In this document: positions 1-10,283 of the stretch, piece by piece | Position numbering within the stretch: the stretch's first letter is position 1 | Layout of the letters: each line of letters starts with the position of its first letter | Assembly (NCBI RefSeq): GCF_963678635.1 | Contig: NC_087068.1 | Span: 58,513,896-58,577,895 of the forward strand | Direction of reading: 5' to 3' | DNA length: 64,000 bases | From: Symsagittifera roscoffensis | Taxonomy: Eukaryota > Xenacoelomorpha > Acoela > Convolutidae | Notes under the pieces: generated by a model | Told to the model about the DNA's origin: nothing | Database searches by the model: none | The model's input: only the letters and a program-made list of their open reading frames with translations | Translations under genes and position numbers: made by a program

Positions 1-680
1 ATTTGCATGCTTGTTTTTCAGACCAGAAAATATCGCATGAATAATATAAAATTCAATTTTCCATGCTTTTTTTCAGACCAGAAAATATCGCATGGTCGAT
101 TTTATTTTTCAAATTTCCATGCTTTTTTTCGGACCAGAAAAAATTGCATGGTCAATTTTGAGTGCAAATTTGCATGCTTTTTTTCGACCCAGAAATATCG
201 CATGGTCAATTTAAAGTTCAAATTTGCACTTTTTTTTCAAATGAAAAAGTATCGCATTGTCACTTTAAATTTCAAATTTGCAAGCTTCTTTCTCAGACCA
301 GAAAAAATCGGATGATCAATTTAAAATTCAAATTTGCATGCGTTTTTTACAGACCAGAAAATATCGCATGATCAATTTAAAAATTCAAATTTGCATGCTT
401 TTTTTCAGACCACAAAATATCGCATGGTCGATTTTATTTTTCAATTTTCCATGCTTTTTTTGGACCAGAAAAATTTGCATGGTCAATTTAAAATTCAAAT
501 TTGCATGCTTTTTTTCAGACCAGAAAATATCGCATGATCAATTTAAAAATCAAATTTCCATGCTTCTTTCAGACCAGAAAGTATTGCATGGTCAATTTAA
601 AGTTCAAACTTGCATGCTTTTTTTCAGACCAGAAAATTTTGCATGGTCAATTTAAAGATCAAGTTTGCATTTCTGGTCTG
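1..680. repeat. 55-bp minisatellite array, first block (cut by window edge)
   Basis: About twelve imperfect copies of a 54-57 bp unit. Each unit has a T-run, CAGACCAGAAAATATCGCATG, and then an AT-rich stretch ending in AAATTTGCATGC. The block is nearly identical to 1377-2056, so it is the end of a larger repeated unit. Long open frames on the plus strand arise only because the unit is poor in stops and its period is near a multiple of three. Confidence 0.95.
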
Positions 681-682
681 AA

Positions 683-888
683 AGGTGTGTTTTACTTTTT
701 TAAATATTAAAGATAGAGACAAACAATAGTTCAAAATTGCATTTCAAATTGCTTTTTTTTTTACTTTTGTTGTTCAAATTTTTTTCTATGAATCATAAAA
801 ATAGAGATGATTTTAGTTTGTCTCTATTTTTAACCAATCAACAAAAAACAAAAAAGAAACTCGGAGATATATTAAGTAACATACACCT
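683..888. mobile_element. MITE-like inverted-repeat element, copy 1
   Basis: The ends are imperfect inverted repeats: AGGTGTGTTTTACTT on the left and AAGTAACATACACCT on the right. A second internal inverted pair, AGATAGAGACAAAC and GTTTGTCTCTATT, can fold as well. It has no coding capacity. It abuts the minisatellite array in all three copies, so array and element travel as one unit. No target-site duplication is evident. Confidence 0.6.
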
Positions 889-1150
889 CTAAGAACCAAA
901 AAAGGTCTCTACATAAAAAAAAACTAGTTTTCACATTTTCTTTCGTTTTGTTTTCTACGCAAAACCAGCTACAAAAAAATCATCGGACTGGGTTGAAAGA
1001 TATCATATTAAGGCCCTCTAAATCGTGATACGAACGACATTAATAAACTTCAAAAATCTTTTTCCCAAGGTCGAGAAAAACCGGCTTGAAGTTTTTTTTT
1101 CGTCTAATTTCGAGAGAATGAGCAGGCTTATATTAGCTCATTTGTACTAA
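889..1150. repeat. Dispersed spacer module between minisatellite blocks
   Basis: This AT-rich non-coding spacer contains TCGAGAAAAACCGGCTTGAAG followed by an AGCAGGCTTATATTAGCTC segment. Related copies occur at 2365-2510, 4400-4500 and 5030-5130, and there is an inverted copy near 10770-10840. No gene is seen. Confidence 0.7.
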
Positions 1151-2056
1151 TTTATGCAAATTTGCAGGCTTTTTTTCAGACCAGAAAATATCGCATGTTC
1201 AATTTTAAAATTCAAACTTGCATGTTTTTTTTCGGACCAAAAAATATTGAATGGTCAATTTAAAATTCAAAATTGCATGCTTTTTCTAGACCAGGAATTA
1301 TCGCATTGTCAATTTAAAGTTCAAATTTACATTTTTTTCAGACCAAAAAATATGGCATTGTTTCTTTTAATTTCAAATTTGCATGCTTGTTTTTCAGACC
1401 AGAAAATATCGCATGAATAATATAAAATTCAATTTTCCATGCTTTTTTTCAGACCAGAAAATATCGCATGGTCGATTTTATTTTTCAAATTTCCATGCTT
1501 TTTTTCGGACCAGAAAAAATTGCATGGTCAATTTTGAGTGCAAATTTGCATGCTTTTTTTCCGACCCAGAAATATCGCATGGTCAATTTAAAGTTCAAAT
1601 TTGCACTTTTTTTTCAAATGAAAAAGTATCGCATTGTCACTTTAAATTTCAAATTTGCAAGCTTCTTTCTCAGACCAGAAAAAATCGGATGATCAATTTA
1701 AAATTCAAATTTGCATGCGTTTTTTACAGACCAGAAAATATCGCATGATCAATTTAAAAATTCAAATTTGCATGCTTTTTTCCAGACCACAAAATATCGC
1801 ATGGTCGATTTTATTTTTCAATTTTCCATGCTTTTTTTTGGACCAGAAAAAATTGCATGGTCAATTTAAAATTCAAATTTGCGTGCTTTTTTTCAGACCA
1901 GAAAATATCGCATGATCAATTTAAAATTCAAATTTCCATGCTTCTTTCAGACCAGAAAGTATTGCATGGTCAATTTAAAGTTCAAACTTGCATGCTTTTT
2001 TTCAGACCAGAAAATTTTGCATGGTCAATTTAAAGATCAAGTTTGCATTTCTGGTC
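1151..2056. repeat. 55-bp minisatellite array, second block
   Basis: About sixteen units of the same 54-57 bp repeat. The part from about 1377 repeats positions 1-680 at an offset of 1,376 bp with only scattered differences. The last unit is followed by an inverted copy of its own core, which makes a capping hairpin. Confidence 0.95.
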
Positions 2057-2060
2057 TGAA

Positions 2061-2268
2061 AGGTGTGTTTTACTTTTTTAAATATTAAAGATAGAGACAA
2101 ACAAAAGTTCAAATTTGCATTTCAAATTGCTCTTTTTTTTACTTTTGTTTGTTCAAATTTTTTTTCTATGAATCATAAAAATAGAGATGATTTTAGTTTG
2201 TCTCTATTTTTAACCAATCAACAAAAAACAAAAAAGAAACTCGGAGATATATTAAGTAACATACACCT
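2061..2268. mobile_element. MITE-like inverted-repeat element, copy 2
   Basis: Almost identical to the element at 683-888, with the same terminal and internal inverted repeats and the same position immediately after a minisatellite block. It was evidently copied with the 1.38-kb higher-order unit. Confidence 0.6.
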
Positions 2269-2525
2269 CTAAGAACCAAAAAAGGTGTCTAAATAAAAAA
2301 AACTAGTTTTCACATTTTCTTTCGTTTTTACGCAAAATCAGCTACAAAAAAATCATCGGACTGGGTTGAAAGATATTATATTAAGGCCCTCTAAATCGTG
2401 ATACGAACGACATTAATAAACTTCAAAAATCTTTTTCCCAAGGTCGAGAAAAACCGGCTTGAAGTTTTTATTTTTTCGTCTAATTTCGAGAGAATGAGCA
2501 GGCTTATATTAGCTCATTTCACTAA
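2269..2525. repeat. Spacer module, second copy
   Basis: A near-copy of 889-1150, offset by about 1,376 bp. No gene or other element is seen in it. Confidence 0.75.
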
Positions 2526-4042
2526 TTTATGCAAATTTGCAGGCTTTTTTTCAGACCAGAAAGTATCGCATGTTCAATTTTAAAATTCAAACTTGCATGT
2601 TTTTTTTCGGACCAAAAAATATTGAATGGTCAATTTAAAATTGCATGCTTTTTCTAGACCAGGAATTATCGCATTGTCAATTTAAAGTTCAAATTTACAT
2701 TTTTTTCAGACCAAAAAATATCGCATTGTTTCTTTTAATTTCAAATTTGCATGCTTGTTTTTCAGACCAGAAAATTTCGCATGAATAATATAAAATTCAA
2801 TTTTCCATGCTTTTTTTCAGACCAGAAAATATCGCATGGTCAATTTAAAGTTCAAATTTGCATGTTTTTTTTACAGACCAGAAACTATCGCATGTTCATT
2901 TTTAGGTTTCAAATTTGCATGCTTTTTTTTGGTCCAGAAAATATCGCATGGTCAATTAAAAGTTCAAACTTGCATGCTTTTTTTTCAGACCAGAAAAAAT
3001 CGCATGATCAATTTAGAATTCAAAATTCCAGGTTTTTTTTCAGACCAGAAAATATCGCTTGTCACTTTAAATTTCAATTTTGCATGCCTTGTTTTACAGA
3101 CCAGAAAATATCGCATGATCGATTTAAATTGAAATTTGCATGCTTTTTTTCAGACCAGAAAATATCGCATGGTCAGTTTTAAAATTCAAATTTGCATGCT
3201 TTTTTTTGGACCGAAAAAAAAAATTGCATGGTAAATTTAAAATTCAAATTTGCATGCTTTTTTCAGACCAGAAAATATCGCAAGGTCAATTTAAAGTTCA
3301 AATTTGCTTTTTTTGAGACCAAAAATTATCGCATTGTCACTTCAAATTTCAAATTTGCATGCTTTTTTTTGCAAATGACCGAAAAAAAAAATTGCATGGT
3401 CAATTTAAAATTCAAATTTGCATGCTTTTTTTCAGACCAGAAAATATCGCAAGGTCAATATAAAGTTCAAATTTGCTTTTTTTGAGACCAAAAATTATCG
3501 CATTGTCACTTCAAATTTCAAATTTGCATGCTTTTTTTTGCAAATGACCGAAAAAAAAAATTGCATGGTCAATTTAAAATTCAAATTTGCATGCTTTTTT
3601 TCAGATCAGAAAATATCGCATGGTCAGTTTTAAAATTCAAAATTGCATGCTTTTTTTTGGACCGAAAAAAAAATTGCATGGTCAATTTAAAATTCAAATT
3701 TGCATGCTTTTTTCAGACCAGAAAATATCGCAAGGTCAATTTAAAGTTCAAATTTGCTTTTTTTAAGACCAAAAATTATCGCATTGTCACTTCAAATTTC
3801 AAATTTGCATGCTTTTTTTTTCAGACCAGAAAATAATACATGATCAATATAAAGTTCAAACTTCCATGCATTTTTTCAGACCAGAAAAGAATGCATGGTC
3901 AATTTAAAGTTCAAATTTTCATGCTTTTTTTCGTAACAGAAATTATTGCATGGTCAATTTAAAGTTCAAACTTGCATGCTATTTTTCAGACCAGAAAATA
4001 TTGCATGCTCAATTTAAAGATCAAGTTTGCATTTCTGGTCTG
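2526..4042. repeat. 55-bp minisatellite array, third block
   Basis: The longest block, with about 27 units. The first part follows the 1.38-kb higher-order unit. After about 2,850 the order changes, and a sub-array of two-unit blocks appears (about 3190-3800) in which GCAAATGACCGAAAAAAAAA-type units alternate with normal ones. This indicates independent local amplification. Confidence 0.95.
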
Positions 4043-4044
4043 AA

Positions 4045-4242
4045 AGGTGTGAGTTACTTTTTTAAAGATTTAAGATAGAGACGAATTAAAGTTCAAATTT
4101 GCATTTCATATTGCTCTTTTTTTACTTTTGTTTGTTCAAACTTTTTGCTACGAATCATAAAAATAGAGATGATTTTAGTTTGTCTCTATTTTTAATCATT
4201 TAACAAAAAAAAACTCGGAGATATATTAAGTAACACACACCT
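4045..4242. mobile_element. MITE-like inverted-repeat element, copy 3
   Basis: The ends here are the best matched of the three copies: AGGTGTGAGTTACTT on the left against AAGTAACACACACCT on the right. The internal inverted pair around GTTTGTCTCTA is kept. It is more diverged from copies 1 and 2 than they are from each other. Confidence 0.6.
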
Positions 4243-4499
4243 CTAAGAACCAAAAAAATGTGTCTGTAAAAAAGTAATAATGATGATGATTTTTTGTTCC
4301 GAAAATTGAAAAGGGGGAGGAACTTTGTATTCGGGTGTGTTTTAGTTTTCACATTTTTTTTCGTTTTGTTTTCTACGCAAAATCAGCTACAAAAAATTAT
4401 CGGATTGGGTTGAAAGGTATCATATTAAATCCCTCTAAATAGTGATACGAACGACATTAATAAACTTCAAAAAAAGTTTACTCAATGTCGAGACACAAC

Positions 4500-4600
4500 G
4501 CCAAAAAACGACACTAATTTGAAAAAACAATTTTGTGGTAAATTTTTAAGACTGGTCGGAACATTCTGTTAAACTTGCACATTAACCGGCTCTCCTTGTT
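4500..4600 (+). repeat. Dispersed GGTCGGAACATTCTGT module, copy a
   Basis: This has ACGACACTAATTTG, then a T-rich stretch, then GGTCGGAACATTCTGT and an ACCGGCTCTCCTTGTT end. Related copies are at about 5420-5537, 39020-39112 and 39370-39472 (plus), and at 59990-60050 in inverted orientation. It is probably a transposon end or short non-autonomous element; the class is unknown. Confidence 0.6.
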
Positions 4601-4869
4601 ATAATTTATTTCGCAGTTATTAAGGTTTTTTTAACGGCTTAAACTGTCCAAACCAACGACGAATAGATATCCATAAACAAAATAAATATAATCATCGACC
4701 ATGAGGGATCTAGAAATTTCTCGAAGGAGCTAGGGGCGGCTTTTTTTCACAAACTGTTCAAAAAATTTGTCAATCTTTTTTTAGGTCAATTAAATTGATT
4801 TCCGAGCTCACCCAAATTGTTATACAGACCCTGTTTTGACCGTCGCAAGCGAATTTCTAAAATTGTAGG

Positions 4870-4980
4870 CCAAAACCGCAAGGGTCGGACAGCCGAAACG
4901 GATGCCTTAAAATAGTACCAAAGAGGGAACCCTTTGGTTCGTTAGGGGGTCGAATCCTTGAACCCATCTCTGGTTTTGTT
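4870..4980 (+). repeat. SINE-like GGTCGAATCC repeat, copy 1
   Basis: A short GC-richer repeat with the order GGTCGG, ATGCCTTA.AATAGTACCAAAG, ACCCTTTGG and GGGGGTCGAATCCTTGAA. The GGTCGAATCC core resembles a polymerase III B box, so a tRNA-related SINE is possible, but no convincing A box is seen. Other copies lie near 5608-5720, 16181-16310 and 58830-58945. Confidence 0.5.
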
Positions 4981-5029
4981 GTTCCGACCATTTAAAAGTG
5001 ATTTTATTTAAAAGTGATTATATTGATTG

Positions 5030-5130
5030 ATTAAAGCCTTTTCAGTCGTTATTTGAACGGCCTTTAAAAACTTCAAAAAAACCCAGTGTCGAGAAAAACC
5101 GGTTTGAAACTTTTGCTTTTTTTGTTCGTC
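5030..5130 (+). repeat. Diverged copy of the minisatellite spacer module
   Basis: Contains AAACTTCAAAAA, TCGAGAAAAACCGGTTTGAA and TTCGTCTAGCTTCGA, matching the 1040-1130 spacer with substitutions. It is non-coding. Confidence 0.5.
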
Positions 5131-5419
5131 TAGCTTCGACCGAATAAAATGACAATAATTTGTTAAATTGGTCATATAGGCCAAAAAATCTTGACTTTAA
5201 GAAACGAAAACTTGTTCTGAAAGCTAAAGTTGGCAGTTCCTTGCAAGAAATTTTTTAAAAAAAGTTAAAAAACTGTTGTTCAAAAAAATAGAAAATTCGA
5301 AATTTTGTAGAATATATTTCTTTAAATTTTTTGTTTGTTATTCTGTGTTTGAAGGCAGCTGTTGTCGATTATGCCTAACTTTCTAACTGCTGACGCAATT
5401 GTAAAATTTTATCATCACA

Positions 5420-5537
5420 CCACGTACAAAAAAACGACTTTATTTTGAAGATTCTAATAATTTTTATTTGCAGTTTTTATGAATATGGTCGAAACATTCT
5501 GTGCTACATGCACAGCAACCGGCTCTCCTTGTTCTTA
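5420..5537 (+). repeat. Dispersed GGTCGGAACATTCTGT module, copy b
   Basis: Reads TATGGTCGAAACATTCTG and then a short hairpin, CTGTGC-TACAT-GCACAG, followed by CAACCGGCTCTCCTTGTT. It matches the copies at 4500-4600 and 39.0-39.5 kb. Confidence 0.6.
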
Positions 5538-5607
5538 TATGCAAACTACTACTTTCAAATATTAGTTGGGTACTACTCTATTGCCTCAAAACTAGTAAAC
5601 ATTGTGA

Positions 5608-5720
5608 AGGATCGGTCGGTCAAAAATTGATGCCTTTATATAGTGCCAAAGGTGGACCCTTAGGATGGTCAGGGAGTCGAATTCCTGAAAGAGGCGTCCG
5701 CGACCCCCTCTTTATACCTG
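5608..5720 (+). repeat. SINE-like GGTCGAATCC repeat, copy 2
   Basis: Same order of motifs as 4870-4980: GGTCGGTCAAAAATTGATGCC, TAGTGCCAAAGG, GGTCAGGGAGTCGAATTCC and a GGCGTCCGCGACCCCC end. It lies just upstream of the exon at 5779, presumably within its intron. Confidence 0.5.
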
Positions 5721-5778
5721 CTTATTTTTTAAAATATACCTGCAAAATTGTCAAAGTTATGGCGGTTTCTATTGCCAG

Positions 5779-6049
5779 GGCAACGTGGCCGGACAACCGC
5801 TGTTTCTGAACGACAACTACCGCCGGATTCGAGGGGCGGAAGGTGATCAGAACAGATGGCTATCCTGCAACACAGCTGTGGAAAGTCTACCCTCTGTCAA
5901 GCCATATGTAGCCTGTGAGGAGCTCCAAACAGTTCCAGAAAGTGTCCAACAGGGCGAGAGAAGTGCTCACAAAAATGGGGCTAAAAATCAGTTTAGTCTG
6001 GTGAAATATGTTTTAATACTCGTTGCTACTGCTTTGATCGTGTTTTAAT
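5779..6049 (+). CDS. Terminal coding exon of an unidentified gene (C-terminal 89 residues, hydrophobic tail)
   Basis: A GC-richer open segment follows a plausible acceptor (TTTCTATTGCCAG, then GGCAACGTG) and runs to a TAA at 6047-6049. It encodes a C-terminal piece with three cysteines, a WLSC segment and a glutamine-, serine- and lysine-rich stretch. It ends in a hydrophobic tail, VKYVLILVATALIVF, with no charged residue after it. Such an ending suits a GPI-attachment signal (small residues NGA lie about ten residues before the tail) or a tail anchor. The first part (GQPLFLNDNYRRIR...W.SC) faintly recalls a FLYWCH finger, but the later metal ligands are not obvious, so I do not assign it. 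Upstream exons are not recognised, the reading phase of the acceptor is unproven, and no AATAAA follows closely. Confidence 0.55.
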
Positions 6050-6640
6050 AACATTGCTCACGAGAAATCAACTATGATACGATAATTGATTCAAAGATTT
6101 TGAATGCTTTCAACGTAGTATGTATTTGAATTTTTTAAATCCCCGTCAGATGCTGTCGACAAAAGGTTGTTGTAATAATTTAAATTTTTGCCTAAAACAA
6201 ATTATATTCCAAATCAAATTGAAGTTAACGCATTTGCAACTACATGTTTTAATGTGTTGAATTCTTTAAATTCCAAAGTCTTAATTTTTTGTTATTTGCG
6301 GTTTTTCAACTTCACTGACAAAATATGATTTTATCATAGAGCTACCACTTATTCAGTGGGGAGGGAACATAATTGAACTCCTTAATACGCTCTTATCGGA
6401 CTAAAAAGACACGAAAGAGTGAAAAAATTATTTGACAACATTCAATTAAAAAACTTAATTGAAAAAGAAAAATTTTTCGTAGACGACAGTGATTATCATT
6501 TCGATGTACTTTACACAAGAACCAGCTACTTGAATTGGAAAAATGATTTTTGCTGGATGATGTTGATGAAAGTATTTTTTCGCAAATTTGATCATTTGTG
6601 ATTTGAGTTGAAAGTTTTTTTTCAGTTCAGTTCTTTTTCT
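6050..6640. other. Intergenic AT-rich stretch
   Basis: I see no exon-like segment, RNA gene or recognisable repeat here. It presumably includes the 3' UTR of the preceding exon. Short open frames are AT-rich and lack splice-site support. Confidence 0.5.
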
Positions 6641-6654
6641 TTGTTAAAATGAAA

Positions 6655-6870
6655 GCAAGAAAGGTTTAAAGTAACAATTGACTTCTAGTTTCAAATGAAT
6701 TTTAACTTTCAAATTTCTCAGGAGAATCAAAAATTTACATATTGACCCAGTTTTCTCAAATTGGTTCAGAATCAAATGAGTGTCAATCAAAATTTGTTCT
6801 AGAAATGCAATCAGTTTTAAGGCCATCTTTTTCTTCTTAAAATTTTGAAAGTTAATATTGTTTCCAAAGC
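6655..6870 (-). repeat. HIR repeat, inverted copy outside the ABCA gene
   Basis: The reverse complement contains TTTCTAGAACAAATTTTGATTG, CCAATTTGAGAAAACTGG and AACTAGAAGTC in the order of the HIR family. It lies beyond the 3' end of the ABCA gene and is the clearest copy in this orientation. Confidence 0.75.
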
Positions 6871-7138
6871 AAAACAAGGATATCTGGTTACTGTGCATTT
6901 AGCTCAGAACGTTCCGACCAGTCTTTAAAAATTACAACAAAATTGTTTTTCCAATTACTGCCGTTTTTTCGGCTCGGTGTGATAAAGGAATCTGAGCGAA
7001 AAAAATAAGGCGTTTTCTCCAGTAATTGTAATATTGGAAAACAATTTTTGAAAATAAATAACAAGAAAAACAAAAAAAATCTTTGATTCCTAAAAAAAGA
7101 AGGCTGATTTTTTATGACTCGATTTTGTTTCAAAATTG

Positions 7139-7545
7139 CCATTTGGGGAATAAATTACAGTGCTTACAGCTCCACCTCTCAAAAGAAAAGTCGGATGCTC
7201 GAGACCCAACATGATCCGTGCTCTATTGTCGAGGGTAACGCTATGTTACTCAGCCTACAAAAAACCAAAAAAAAATGCCATTTGGGGAAAAAATTACGGT
7301 GCTTACAGCTCCCCCTCTCAAAAGAAAAGTTGGATGCTTGAGACCTAATATGATCCGTGCTCTATTGTCGAGGGTGACGCTATTTTACTCAGCCTACAAA
7401 AACCAAAAAAATGCCATTTGGGGAAAAATTACGGTGCTTACAGCTCCACCTCTCAAAAAAAAGTCGGATGTTCGTGACCCAACATGATCCGTGCTCTATT
7501 GTCGAGGGTGACGCTATATTACTCATCCTACAAAAAACCAAAAAA
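7139..7545. repeat. 135-bp tandem repeat, three copies
   Basis: Three consecutive copies of a unit with CCATTTGGGGAA, TGCTTACAGCTCC, CAACATGATCCGTGCTCTATTGTCGAGGGT and an A-rich end. They start near 7139, 7276 and 7413. A related fragment (ATGATCCGTTGCTCCAGGGT) occurs near 38677. Confidence 0.9.
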
Positions 7546-7547
7546 AA

Positions 7548-7718
7548 ATGCATGTGATTCTTAAGCAGGTGCACGACATTGGTTTTCCTCGAAGAGCTGA
7601 ACAGCAGGTATATAGGTCCTTTCCTTTAATCAGAAATCTTGATAACTTAATTAAGCCTATCAAACTTTGTTTTACGCGCAAAAACTTACGCGCAGTAAGT
7701 GTGCTAACGAAGAAGTAG
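7548..7718 (+). other. Short open frame with possible microexon signals (56 codons)
   Basis: ATG at 7548 opens a 56-codon frame ending in TAG; it is repeated at about 11444-11614. Within it, CTTAAGCAG followed by 39 bases and then CAG/GTATAT would also pass as a small exon. There is no family resemblance. The stretch is a little GC-richer than its surroundings, which is why it is recorded, but function is not supported. Confidence 0.15.
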
Positions 7719-9086
7719 TCCGTTTCAGGTTGAAGCTGTATGATTGGCCTTTTTATTGCGTAACAGGGCGCAAACTTCATCATTTTTGCCCGAAAACTTT
7801 TTTGTGGAAACTTTAAAAAATAACTTAAAAAAAACCTTTCACCCAAAATTTCATAAAACGCCCAGAATTTCTCAAAAAAACGCCCAGAATGTCTCAAAAA
7901 AAACACCTAAAACTTCGCAAATTTTCTCAGACTTGAGTTAGATAAGAACTGTCTTCTTGACCATTTATAAAATAACTATCCCAATATGGCACAACTTAAA
8001 AATTCAGCCCAATTTTTGAAGCTCGAATTTTCTCTATGCAAGGTGAAGTTTTTGCAGATTTAGATTAGATCAGCGCAAAAAAAAAATGAAAGTTTTGAAG
8101 TTATTTTTTTACGTTTAATTGAGGAAAACAATAACTTTTAAATTTCAGTTCAAAAACATGACACAACCAGCTGAGATACATTTTTCAAAAAAAATGCTTA
8201 AAGAAACTATCAATGAGTTTCGAAACGTTTTTTTTTAAAAAGAAAGAAAATTGGACGCCAAAAGAAGGCGTCTTAGGAAAATCAATTAACTTTAGATTAG
8301 GCAATAATACAGTCATTGCTCTCTGCGGTCGAGAAAAAAATGCTGAGCACCATGTTAGTACATTTCATTGTGATACAATTTGCACCCGCCGTTGATAACC
8401 TAAGAAGTAAAATCTTTGTGACAACATCAGTGTTTTTAAACAAATTGCGTAAGAATCAATACCAAGGCAAAGCGCAGCCACACAAAAAAAAATGGAGGCG
8501 AAAAAACAAAAAAGGTTTAACCAAAATTTTCTTATGCCTCAATAAATTATAGCCAGGGGCCCAGCTAAAACTGTAGCTACGAATCTGACCCTTTTTGAAT
8601 TTATTATAATGATGCGGTTTGAAATGGGTAACTTCAATAGGAATTTGCCAAAATTTTAGTTGTTTTTTTAATAAAATAAGTAAGAAGAGTGAAATTTTTT
8701 TGAGATGTTGGAATTTTTCCGAGGCCGTAAATTTTCTCTTACAAAAATGTGGAGCAGCCACTTCTGTAGGAACAATTCTCAGAATCGTTTCTTTTGATTG
8801 ACCCCTTCATCTCAGATTTGATCGTGTAGTTCTTTAAAAAATCAAACATTTTCGTCACAAAAGTCTCTAGGAAATGGCCACTTTTTTCTGCTTAACTTTT
8901 TTCTGCTGTAAGTATGTCGATGCCACTTCTTTGATGCGGCATCAAAATGCGGAACGCTTACATGATTCAGAGAAAATTGGCATGCGGCATGCTTAAAGGA
9001 TGCAGAGAATATTCTTCATCCGTTTTCTCTATCGTACCTTCAATCTCAGATTTGCGAGAGTACTTTTTGAGAAAAAAAGACAACTT

Positions 9087-9398
9087 ATGATTGCCACTTT
9101 TTCATTAAAATTATTCCAGTTTGAGAAAACTGGATCATAATGTACAACTTGTATTTTGCTGGGACAACTGCTAATTAATATCCATGATCAAAGTTAGAAG
9201 TCGATCACGTTTCTCTTGAACTTTACACTTTTACTGTTTGGTAGTGGAGTTTGCCTTCCCCTTCACAAAAGAAATGAAAAGAGCTTTAAAAGAAACCAAA
9301 ATTGAAACAGCAAAAATATCAAAATCATGCATGAATAATTTTTCCTAAAAAAATCATCATCGTGACCTATTTAAGAGTCTAAACTATATCTGAACAAA
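9087..9398 (+). repeat. HIR repeat copy
   Basis: Contains a perfect internal hairpin CCAGTTT-GAGA-AACTGG, GAAGTCGATCACGTTTCTC, TTTGGTAGTGGAGTTTGCC and a GACCTATTTAAGAGTC end. It lacks the 5' part of the family and the closing arm of the end hairpin. Confidence 0.75.
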
Positions 9399-9489
9399 CA
9401 GTTGCATTTGCTGATTAAAACTGATGAAAACTAATCATCATTATTACATCTAACAAAAACCTAAATTTGAACGTTCCGGCAGCATGTTC

Positions 9490-9590
9490 TAAACTTAGCT
9501 GTGTGTGAGTGAAGTGGCTTAGGTCTCAACCTTTCAGTCAAAAGGTCGGTGCGTTCAGGCCCCCAGGCTCGCTGCAGGTGAGGCAACAAT
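9490..9590 (+). repeat. tRNA-like repeat (possible SINE head)
   Basis: GAAGTGGCTTAGGTCTCAACC resembles an A-box/D-arm, followed by CCTTTCAGTCAAAAGG like an anticodon arm and GGTGCGTTCAGGCC like a degenerate B box. It is not a cloverleaf good enough for a functional tRNA. Duplicated near 14041-14140. Confidence 0.4.
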
Positions 9591-9697
9591 TCTCAGACCA
9601 GAGAAATCACGAAAAATGTCTCATAAATGGTCAAATAATTCTTGTTCAAAACATAAAAATTTCTTTGATCACTAGCATTTAACATTGCCGTTCTCAA

Positions 9698-10139
9698 TAA
9701 CATAGCCAACTGAAAGTTGGAAAAAAGCAATGAACGTGAAGACACTGAAAAAAACTGACTTGTTATTTCAAAAACCTTCAATTTTTGTATTTTGAAGAAA
9801 AAACACAAGGCCTTAAAGCTCTTAGAATTTGTAGAACAATTTATGATAAACACTTTTTTATAGTTAACCCAGTTTGAGAAAACTGGATCAATATGCAAAA
9901 CTTTTAATTCGCTGGGAAATCTGATAATTAACTTCCATTTTCGAGTTTGCTGTTTGAAAGCGGAATTCGCCTTACTTTTAATAATGGAAATGCACTGAAA
10001 CTCAAAAAAAATCAGAAGTCAAACCGCGAAAAATCAAAATTGAGCGTGAAGAAACTTTAAGGCTTTTTCCCCGGTAAAAAATCATCAAGTCTTATAAAAG
10101 AGTGTCGTGATAACTCTTTTATAGGTCTTATAGATTTGT
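9698..10139 (+). repeat. HIR repeat copy with 11-bp end hairpin
   Basis: Runs from a CCAACTGAAAGTTGG hairpin through TTAAAGCTCTTAGAATT, CCAGTTTGAGAAAACTGG and CAAACCGCGAAAAATC. It ends in a perfect hairpin, TATAAAAGAGT-loop-ACTCTTTTATA (10093-10123). The loop differs from other copies but the stem is complete. Confidence 0.8.
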
Positions 10140-10283
10140 TCATGCTCAATTTAGATTTTTCGCAGTTTGACTTGATTTTTTTTCAAGTTCAGTGGGTTTC
10201 CATTGTAAAAGTAAAAAGTACGCAAGTGTAAAGATCACAAAAACAATCTTTACTCTTAATATTTTATATCTCTAGCTTTACTA

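Noticed and set aside
7-3836. Many overlapping plus-strand open frames of 60-143 codons with repeated FACFFSDQKISHGQF-like motifs
   Set aside because: They are translations of the 55-bp minisatellite in all three frames. The unit lacks stops, the same motif appears shifted between frames, and there is no start context or exon composition.
1-4042. CRISPR-like regularly spaced repeats
   Set aside because: The whole unit repeats, including the would-be spacers, and the surrounding sequence is animal nuclear DNA.
7523-7906. Minus-strand 127-codon frame, with a duplicate of 118 codons at 11419-11775
   Set aside because: It crosses the 135-bp repeats and A-runs, shows no domain, and the two copies diverge at the N-terminus exactly at the duplication boundary.
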